From assembly GCF_022179805.1 (NCBI RefSeq), contig NZ_BPUO01000001.1:186001-250000 (forward strand): a stretch of 64,000 bases of DNA. The letters are read 5' to 3'. The notes under the pieces are model-generated. The model was given only the letters and a program-made list of their open reading frames with translations, made no database searches and was not told the DNA's origin. Positions within the stretch are counted from its first letter, which is position 1. Each line of letters opens with the position of its first letter. The position numbers and the translations under genes are program-made. This document shows, piece by piece, positions 59,164 to 64,000 of this stretch. The DNA is from Cupriavidus pauculus. GTDB taxonomy: Bacteria; Pseudomonadota; Gammaproteobacteria; Burkholderiales; Burkholderiaceae.

Positions 59164-61368
59164 TTACGACTTGATTGCCCAGATGTTGACCTGGCTGGTG
59201 TCCGGACCGGTGGCCACGTTGTTGCCGCTGCCCACCGAACCGCTGCCGCTGCCGCCGGCCACGCTGCCACCCGACTGCAGGTCGCCGGCCTTGACCACGT
59301 ACTTGTGGTTCATCGGACGAACCGAGTCGAAGTGGGTATTGGCGCTACCCGAGTACTCGGCCAGGTTGGCCAGGTTGTCGGCGATGTACTGCTCGGTGTA
59401 TTTCGAGCGGTTCATGTACGACGCCGGCACGGCCGGGTCGGCCAGGCCGAACATGTCCTGCATCGTGCGCACGAACGAGAAGTGGCTGTAGGCATCGGAG
59501 TCCACCACCTGCTTGGGCGCGCCCGGCTGGTTGGTCAGCAGCGCGAAGATGGTGGGGCCGTCGCCCTTGTTGCCGCCGTTGTAGCGCGGCACCGCGGTGC
59601 TGATGCCCTCGCCCAGCGGCCAGCCGCTGGTGGCGCCGCCGCCCACGTTCCAGCCGCAGCACGACGAGCTGCCGAAGAAGCTCGAACCTTCGTCGAACAG
59701 CATCACGATGGCCGACCGGCGGCTGGTGTTCTTCCATGCCGGCGAAGCCTGGATCTGGTCCACCAGGTACTTGGCATAGGCGTCACCACGCGCGATGTTG
59801 GTCGACAGGCACGGACCCACGCCGTGGATGTCGTCGCACTGGTCCGGCACGATGTAGTTCAGCGCGCCGATATCGCCGCTCTTGAGGTCGTCCTCGAACT
59901 GGTGGGTATTCCACGTGATGTTGTTGGTCGCCGCGTAGCTGACGATCGACGCATCCCACTGGCCGCCGCCCACCGAACGGTTCAGGTTCTTGAAGAAGTC
60001 GGGGCGGTTGCGCACGTCGTCGAAGTTGACGGCCGGGTGGTGCTTGGTCTTGTACAGGCCCGCCGGCATGGTTTCAGCCACGCCGGTGCTGGGGTTCGGG
60101 CCGCTGATGGAGGCATTGGCCACGCCGTCGCGGCGCGGGTCCTGGCCCGGGTTCATCGATTCGCTGTAGACGCGCGTGCCCATGCCGGCCTTGTACATGG
60201 CCGTGAACATGTTGCGGCGGCCCTTCAGGTTGTGCACGCGGGTGTCGGCGTTGCAGGCCGTGACCGGCACGTAGACGTCGGTCGGCTGGTTGGCCGTGTC
60301 GCCCGCCGGCAGGCAGTTCCATGCGTTGTCGTCGGCCACGCCCCAGTCGTCGGCGCTGGCCAGCGAGATGTAGTTCGGCTCGCTGGGGTTGCCCGTGGAG
60401 AAGTAGTTGGCCGCCTTGTTGCCTTCCGTGTGCAGGTACTTGTAGAAGTTCGGGTAGGCCGCGTTGTCAATGGTCTGGTTGCTGTGGTTCTCGAAGATCA
60501 CCACGAACAGGTGGTCGTAGCGCGGAATGCCTTCGGGGTTGAACGCGGCATCCTGCGCGGCCTTCAGCGTGGTGACCGGATCGGTGGCGCTGTCGCTAAC
60601 GTAGCCGCGATCCAGGATCGTGGCGGCCTGCGTGTAGCGCGCGGCCAGCGTGTTGTCTTCCACCAGCAGCGCGCGGGCGGCGGCCGTATCCGACAGGCTG
60701 CCCGGCTGCGCCACCACGTCGTCGGCCTTGACCGTGACATCGGCCGTGCCGCCGGCAAAGCTCAGGCGGCTGGCGATGGCGGTCTTGGCATCGGCAAACT
60801 TCAGCGATTCGGCTTCGGTCAGGCGCACCACTTCGGTCGACAGCGGGCTGATGACCACGTCGGTATCGGCCGTGGCCTGCTCGGCGGCGCTGCGCAGGAT
60901 CATCTTGCTGGCCACCTTGGTGTTGCCAGCCACGGGGTCGACGTACGAGGCGTCGGTGCCCACCACGGCCACCAGGCTCGCGGCCGGCGTGATCAGCGTG
61001 AAGCGGCCGTTGGCGTCGGTGCGCGTGGCGGCCTCGCCGCTGTCGCACGCGCCGTTGCCGTTGGTGTCGGCGCAGACCGTGGCGTTGGCATACGTCACCG
61101 GCACGAACGTCTGGTCGACGGCGTCGCCGGTGGAGCTCTTGGCGTAGTCGACGCCCGCGGCCGACGAATTGGCCACGCCGGTCGGGTTCTTGACGGCCGC
61201 GCCGCCCACCACACCGCTCACGGTCTGCGTGGTGCCGCCGTTAGTGCCGGTGTTGCCGGTGTTGCCCGATGATGTGGTGGTGTTGTCGTCGCCACCGCAG
61301 GCCGCGAGCATCGCGGCGGCGGCAAGGGCGGTGAGCAATGGGACGAGGTTGGGGTGCTTAGGGTGCAT
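59164..61368 (-). CDS. Phosphoesterase/phospholipase C-like lipoprotein
   Basis: A 734-aa secreted phosphoesterase. A lipobox (MLAACGG) and a Thr/Asn/Gly-rich linker lead to a region with a calcium-type DTNGNGACDSGEA loop (about 100-112), then a phosphoesterase domain from FVVIFENHSNQTIDNAAYPN (about 294) through STGNPSEPNYISLASAD, ALNYIVPDQCDD and MLFDEGSSF to DSDAYSHFSFVRTMQDMFGL. These follow the acid phosphatase/phospholipase C family. The tail is Gly/Ser-rich. It precedes the dihaem peroxidase gene by 105 nt. Confidence 0.85.
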   Translation of the reverse strand: MHPKHPNLVPLLTALAAAAMLAACGGDDNTTTSSGNTGNTGTNGGTTQTVSGVVGGAAVKNPTGVANSSAAGVDYAKSSTGDAVDQTFVPVTYANATVCADTNGNGACDSGEAATRTDANGRFTLITPAASLVAVVGTDASYVDPVAGNTKVASKMILRSAAEQATADTDVVISPLSTEVVRLTEAESLKFADAKTAIASRLSFAGGTADVTVKADDVVAQPGSLSDTAAARALLVEDNTLAARYTQAATILDRGYVSDSATDPVTTLKAAQDAAFNPEGIPRYDHLFVVIFENHSNQTIDNAAYPNFYKYLHTEGNKAANYFSTGNPSEPNYISLASADDWGVADDNAWNCLPAGDTANQPTDVYVPVTACNADTRVHNLKGRRNMFTAMYKAGMGTRVYSESMNPGQDPRRDGVANASISGPNPSTGVAETMPAGLYKTKHHPAVNFDDVRNRPDFFKNLNRSVGGGQWDASIVSYAATNNITWNTHQFEDDLKSGDIGALNYIVPDQCDDIHGVGPCLSTNIARGDAYAKYLVDQIQASPAWKNTSRRSAIVMLFDEGSSFFGSSSCCGWNVGGGATSGWPLGEGISTAVPRYNGGNKGDGPTIFALLTNQPGAPKQVVDSDAYSHFSFVRTMQDMFGLADPAVPASYMNRSKYTEQYIADNLANLAEYSGSANTHFDSVRPMNHKYVVKAGDLQSGGSVAGGSGSGSVGSGNNVATGPDTSQVNIWAIKS

Positions 61369-61696
61369 GGGTTCTGGCTCGCCGAAACTTGCGCGATCTA
61401 TGTGAGTGGGTCTCGTTCTGGTATGCCGCACCGAAGCGCTCCCCATCGCGTGGATGCCGGCGGTGTGGGCCGCCTGCGCAGGGACAACTTGTGCAGCGGC
61501 CACGATCCTAAAAACCGCGTGTGACGATTTCGTGGATCGACCGACCCATTTCGTTACAGCAGATTTCGAGACGACAAATCTCGATACAAAGCCGACACAA
61601 AGCCCATGCAACGCGCTGCAGGGTTGCCACGGCCGCCGCCACGGCGCAATACTTGGCGCCGCGCAACGCCTGTGCGCTTTCGTGGAGTTCCCGTTC
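61369..61696. other. Divergent region between phosphoesterase and oxygenase genes
   Basis: About 328 nt with no recognised gene. It includes CGAGA-N7-TCTCG (near 61568-61585) and a CTGTAAC stretch on the minus strand. No consensus promoter or Pho box was convincingly found. Confidence 0.5.
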
Positions 61697-62632
61697 ATGC
61701 ATGCCCCCTCGCCTTTCGCTAACGATCCGGCCGCCGCCCCGCGCCAGATGGCAACGCTCCATTTCTCGCCGGAGCTGCGCGACTGGATCGTCGGCGCGCT
61801 GCGTCAGGGCGGCACAGCGCCGGGCATTACTGACGCGCTGGTGGCACGCCAGTTCGATCCGGCCGTGGCGCGCGCACTGGTCGGCGCGTTCGCGCGCGTG
61901 TTGCGCGAGGGCGCACCCATGCCCGAAGGACAGATCACGGTGGAACGCCTGCCGATGCCGCCGGCCGTGCCCCGGCTGCCGCGCACCTCGGTGCTGGACG
62001 GCGGAGACCGGCAAGTGCACGTCCTGACGCGCACGGACAAACCCCTGATCGCGGTGCTCGAAGGCGTGCTCAGCCATGCGGAATGCGATGCGTTGATGGT
62101 GGCGGCGCAGCCGCGCCTGGCGCCGTCGACCATCGTCGACCCACGCACCGGCGAGCACGTGGTCAGCCCCGACCGCAGCAGCCAGGGCATGTTCTTCCGC
62201 CTGGCGGAGTCGCCGCTGCTGGCGGCCATCGACACGCGGGTGTCGGCGCTGATGCAGATGCCGATGGAAAACGGCGAAGGGCTACAGGTGCTGCACTACA
62301 CGCCGGGCGCGCAGAGCCGGCCGCACTTCGACTTTCTGGTGCCGAACAACGAGGCCAACCAAGCGTCGATCGCGCGCAGCGGCCAGCGCGTGAGCACGCT
62401 GGTGATCTACCTGAACGATGTGGAAGCGGGCGGCGAGACGCTGTTCCCCGAGGTGGGGCTGTCGGTGGTGCCGCGCAAGGGCAACGCGCTGTACTTCGAG
62501 TACTGCGACAGCAACGGCCAGCTCGACGGCAAGACGCTGCATGCCGCCGCCGAGGTCTTGCGCGGGGAGAAATGGGTGGCGACGAAGTGGATGCGCCAGC
62601 GGCGCTTCGTCTCCGCCGCCGAGGCGGGCTAG
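61697..62632 (+). CDS. 2-oxoglutarate/Fe(II) oxygenase, prolyl 4-hydroxylase-like
   Basis: A 311-aa protein with a C-terminal P4H-type double-stranded beta-helix (about 120-305). Iron ligands lie in RPHFDF (HxD, about 208-213) and LHAAAEV (distal His), followed by the oxoglutarate-binding Lys in KWVATKW; VSTLVIYLNDVEAGGETLFP is typical. The N-terminal about 100 residues form a helical extension. Bacterial members hydroxylate proline in proteins such as EF-Tu or small substrates; the target is not known. The stop shares a CTAG with the converging cbtA. Confidence 0.88.
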   Translation: MHAPSPFANDPAAAPRQMATLHFSPELRDWIVGALRQGGTAPGITDALVARQFDPAVARALVGAFARVLREGAPMPEGQITVERLPMPPAVPRLPRTSVLDGGDRQVHVLTRTDKPLIAVLEGVLSHAECDALMVAAQPRLAPSTIVDPRTGEHVVSPDRSSQGMFFRLAESPLLAAIDTRVSALMQMPMENGEGLQVLHYTPGAQSRPHFDFLVPNNEANQASIARSGQRVSTLVIYLNDVEAGGETLFPEVGLSVVPRKGNALYFEYCDSNGQLDGKTLHAAAEVLRGEKWVATKWMRQRRFVSAAEAG

Positions 62633-63366
62633 CGGGTCACGCGCCCTGCCATCACGGGCTGCGCCAGATGGGCAAAGATCAGCCCCAGCGCCGCCCACAG
62701 CACCGCCTGCATGCCGAAGGCCGCCACGCGGTACTGCCACAGCAGCGTGGCCGGAAAATGCTCGGGCACCTCGTTGATCTCGGGCAGCCAGGCGTGTACC
62801 AGCGCGCCCAGCACCACGAAGATGGCGCCGGCGCAGAGCCATCGGCCCCAGATGTCCTGGATATTGAAACGCGCCACCACCCTGCGCGACGCCACCACCG
62901 CCACCACCATGGCCAGCAGCGACGCGCCGATCATCGTGAAGAACAGCGCGGTGCGCAGGCCGATGGTCGACGGATCGCCCACGGCCGGCGGATTGGGCGG
63001 GTACTTGAGGAATGGCAGCAGCACGATGGCAACGTAACCCGTTGCGGCCAGCAGCACCGACGTCGCGCGTGCGCCCAGCGCACCCAGGCGGCCATGGGCA
63101 AACGCGAACACCAGCGCGAACAGCCCGCCCACGGCGCTGCCGAACACACCGAGCCCGACAAACAGCCCCAGGCCGGACTGCACGTCGCGGCTCACCAGTT
63201 CGGGCATCTCGTGGGCATGGCTGCCGCCCATCGCATGCGCGGCCTGATCTTCGAAGGCGATAGCCGCCTCCACCTGCGGTTCACCCACCACGCGGGCAAA
63301 CGCAAAGGCCAGCAGGCTGGCCACAAGGCCCGCGATCATGCCGCGGACCAGCAGACTTCTCACCAT
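62629..63366 (-). CDS. cbtA: Cobalt transporter subunit CbtA
   Basis: A 245-aa inner-membrane protein with about five or six helices, predicted to import cobalt for cobalamin synthesis. AFEDQAAHAMGGSHAHEMPELVSR carries the His-rich family motif (shown in part, HAMGGSHAHE) after TM1; GLFVGLGVFGSAVGGLFALV and the C-terminal helices fit CbtA. It follows cbtB by 12 nt and is under the upstream cobalamin riboswitch. Confidence 0.93.
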   Translation of the reverse strand: MVRSLLVRGMIAGLVASLLAFAFARVVGEPQVEAAIAFEDQAAHAMGGSHAHEMPELVSRDVQSGLGLFVGLGVFGSAVGGLFALVFAFAHGRLGALGARATSVLLAATGYVAIVLLPFLKYPPNPPAVGDPSTIGLRTALFFTMIGASLLAMVVAVVASRRVVARFNIQDIWGRWLCAGAIFVVLGALVHAWLPEINEVPEHFPATLLWQYRVAAFGMQAVLWAALGLIFAHLAQPVMAGRVTR

Positions 63367-63378
63367 GGATACGCGGCC

Positions 63379-63606
63379 TCAGTGGCAGGGAAAGCCAAGC
63401 AGATGGCGGCCGTCGTGCACGAATTCATGCACGAGCATCGTATTGAACATGGCGGTGGCGCCCTCTTCGACCCCGACGAAATAGATGGCCAGAAGCAGCA
63501 GCATGCCGCCGAAGATGGCCCAAGGCAGCAGTTCGCGAACGGGGATGGAAACCGGGGCAATGGCGACCGGATTGGCGGCCGGCGCGTGGATGGCACTTGC
63601 GTGCAT
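63379..63606 (-). CDS. cbtB: Cobalt transporter subunit CbtB
   Basis: A 75-aa single-helix membrane protein (LLPWAIFGGMLLLLAIYFVG, residues about 27-46) with the C-terminal metal-binding HEFVHDGRHLLGFPCH typical of CbtB. It partners CbtA and is the first gene after the riboswitch. The ATG at 63606 has AGGAG upstream. Confidence 0.93.
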   Translation of the reverse strand: MHASAIHAPAANPVAIAPVSIPVRELLPWAIFGGMLLLLAIYFVGVEEGATAMFNTMLVHEFVHDGRHLLGFPCH

Positions 63607-63624
63607 GAGACTTCTCCTAGAGGA

Positions 63625-63740
63625 TGACGCGTCCTGTCATGGATCGTTGCCCGAAGAGAAGGTCTGACTTTACAGTGGCGCGACCGTGCCGGACTTGCAC
63701 CGGCTTCCCCCCTTCGGAATCCGTGCATTCTAGACGACTC
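63625..63740 (-). promoter_or_regulatory. Cobalamin riboswitch
   Basis: On the minus strand, GGGAAGCC, CCGGTGCAAGTCCGG and the B12 box GCCACTG (63673-63679) occur in canonical order with GGTCGC between the last two, followed by GTCAGACCT. This is the core of the adenosyl/methyl-cobalamin riboswitch. It sits 19 nt before cbtB and should repress cbtBA when cobalamin is plentiful. The outer boundaries are approximate. Confidence 0.93.
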
Positions 63741-63753
63741 GAACGCCCGACGC

Positions 63754-64000
63754 ATGACAAACCGCGTTTCCCTGCTGTGCGTGCCCGCCACGCGCGCGCT
63801 CCGATCCGGCTGCTTTCCCGCTGATGAACCGCTTGACATGCTCAACGCCCAAGACGTGGCGCGGCTGGCCACACTCGATCGGCAGGCGTTAGGCCAGCCG
63901 CACCGCACGGTGTCGAGCCCGATGGCCTGTGCACGCGCCACCACACAGGCCCTGAATCTCGCAGCCACGTTCGATGACGACCTGCGCGAGGTGGACTACG
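63754..64000 (+). CDS. Histidine-phosphatase-like protein (partial, cut by window end)
   Basis: The first 82 codons of an open frame start at ATG 63754. SSPMACARATTQALNLAATF (about 52-71), then DDDLREVDY, match the histidine phosphatase/phosphoglycerate-mutase fold, as in CobC-type alpha-ribazole phosphatases. The catalytic RHG triad is missing: the N-terminus reads LLCVPATRALRSGCFPADEP. The gene diverges from the riboswitch-controlled cbtBA, suggesting a cobalamin link. No ribosome-binding site is obvious; ATG 63838 is an alternative start. Confidence 0.7.
   Translation, partial: MTNRVSLLCVPATRALRSGCFPADEPLDMLNAQDVARLATLDRQALGQPHRTVSSPMACARATTQALNLAATFDDDLREVDY

Noticed and set aside
57667-61272. 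A 1201-codon plus-strand open frame
   Set aside because: It lies antisense to the dihaem peroxidase and phosphoesterase genes, is full of Arg/His/Gln/Val typical of high-GC antisense frames, and has no recognisable domain.
61548-61575. Possible Pho box (CTGTAAC on the minus strand) upstream of the phosphoesterase
   Set aside because: Only one loose half-site; a true Pho box needs two CTGTCAT-like repeats 11 nt apart.

Overview
The window is a high-GC (roughly 65%) bacterial chromosome segment. Its gene content and protein character point to a betaproteobacterium of the Burkholderiaceae, most likely Cupriavidus or a close Ralstonia relative: the thrS-infC-rpmI-rplT-pheS-pheT-ihfA order, polyhydroxybutyrate/ketone-body genes, TRAP and DAACS carboxylate transporters, a MocR regulator beside fdhD, and dispersed CCCTCTCCCG hairpins. 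I cannot fix the species. I see no rRNA, phage, IS element, integrase or CRISPR array. It reads as ordinary chromosomal backbone, densely packed, with many 1-4 nt start/stop overlaps.

Layout. (1) 1-8026, minus strand: translation operon thrS, infC (non-canonical AUC start), rpmI, rplT, pheS, pheT, ihfA, with a strong hairpin between rplT and pheS; upstream lies tRNA-Val(GAC) with its own terminator. (2) 8027-11554, minus: monofunctional relA, a Rid-family protein, an alpha/beta hydrolase. (3) 11748-15159: ketone-body block, with 3-hydroxybutyrate dehydrogenase plus a DUF411 protein (+), scoA-scoB CoA-transferase (-) and a PAS-LuxR regulator (+). (4) 15232-21605: an SDR-TRAP(dctQMP)-thioesterase cluster (-) divergent from electron-transfer-flavoprotein:ubiquinone oxidoreductase (+), sharing a 437-nt region with a GAACG-GT-CGTTC palindrome. 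(5) 21715-26464, minus: a TorA-like molybdoenzyme, TorD chaperone and chimeric c-type cytochrome. Two of the three genes carry apparent single-base deletions. (6) 26631-38151: YcgR-like PilZ protein, FadR-type regulator with an L-2-hydroxyglutarate-oxidase-like flavoprotein, MFS, aroC, GST, an LplT/PlsC fusion, CBS protein, metY, hydrolase and DUF962.

(7) 38187-42111: YihY membrane protein, wrbA, DUF2069, D-2-hydroxyacid dehydrogenase-like flavoprotein. (8) 42131-47117, minus: formate-dehydrogenase-like YdeP/FdhF oxidoreductase, fdhD, MocR regulator, small winged-helix protein, with a cluster of GTACAG motifs upstream. (9) 47388-54367: DAACS symporter with a periplasmic solute-binding protein, MscS channel, LysR regulator divergent from an MFS-creatininase pair. 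(10) 54450-62632: cytochrome b561/catalase pair, ydfG, then a minus-strand run of three predicted lipoproteins (phosphoesterase, MauG/CcpA-type dihaem peroxidase, unknown), and a prolyl-4-hydroxylase-like oxygenase. (11) 62629-64000: cobalt transporter cbtBA under a cobalamin riboswitch, divergent from a truncated-by-window histidine-phosphatase-like gene lacking the RHG motif.

The most unusual locus is the TorA/TorD/cytochrome operon. The cytochrome seems to replace TorC's NapC/NirT tetrahaem module with a dihaem class-I module while keeping the TorC C-terminal haem domain. Its double frameshift must be resolved (real decay versus homopolymer undercalling) before any functional claim. No computation was run: coordinates come from reading the sequence, and family assignments rest on recognised motifs.
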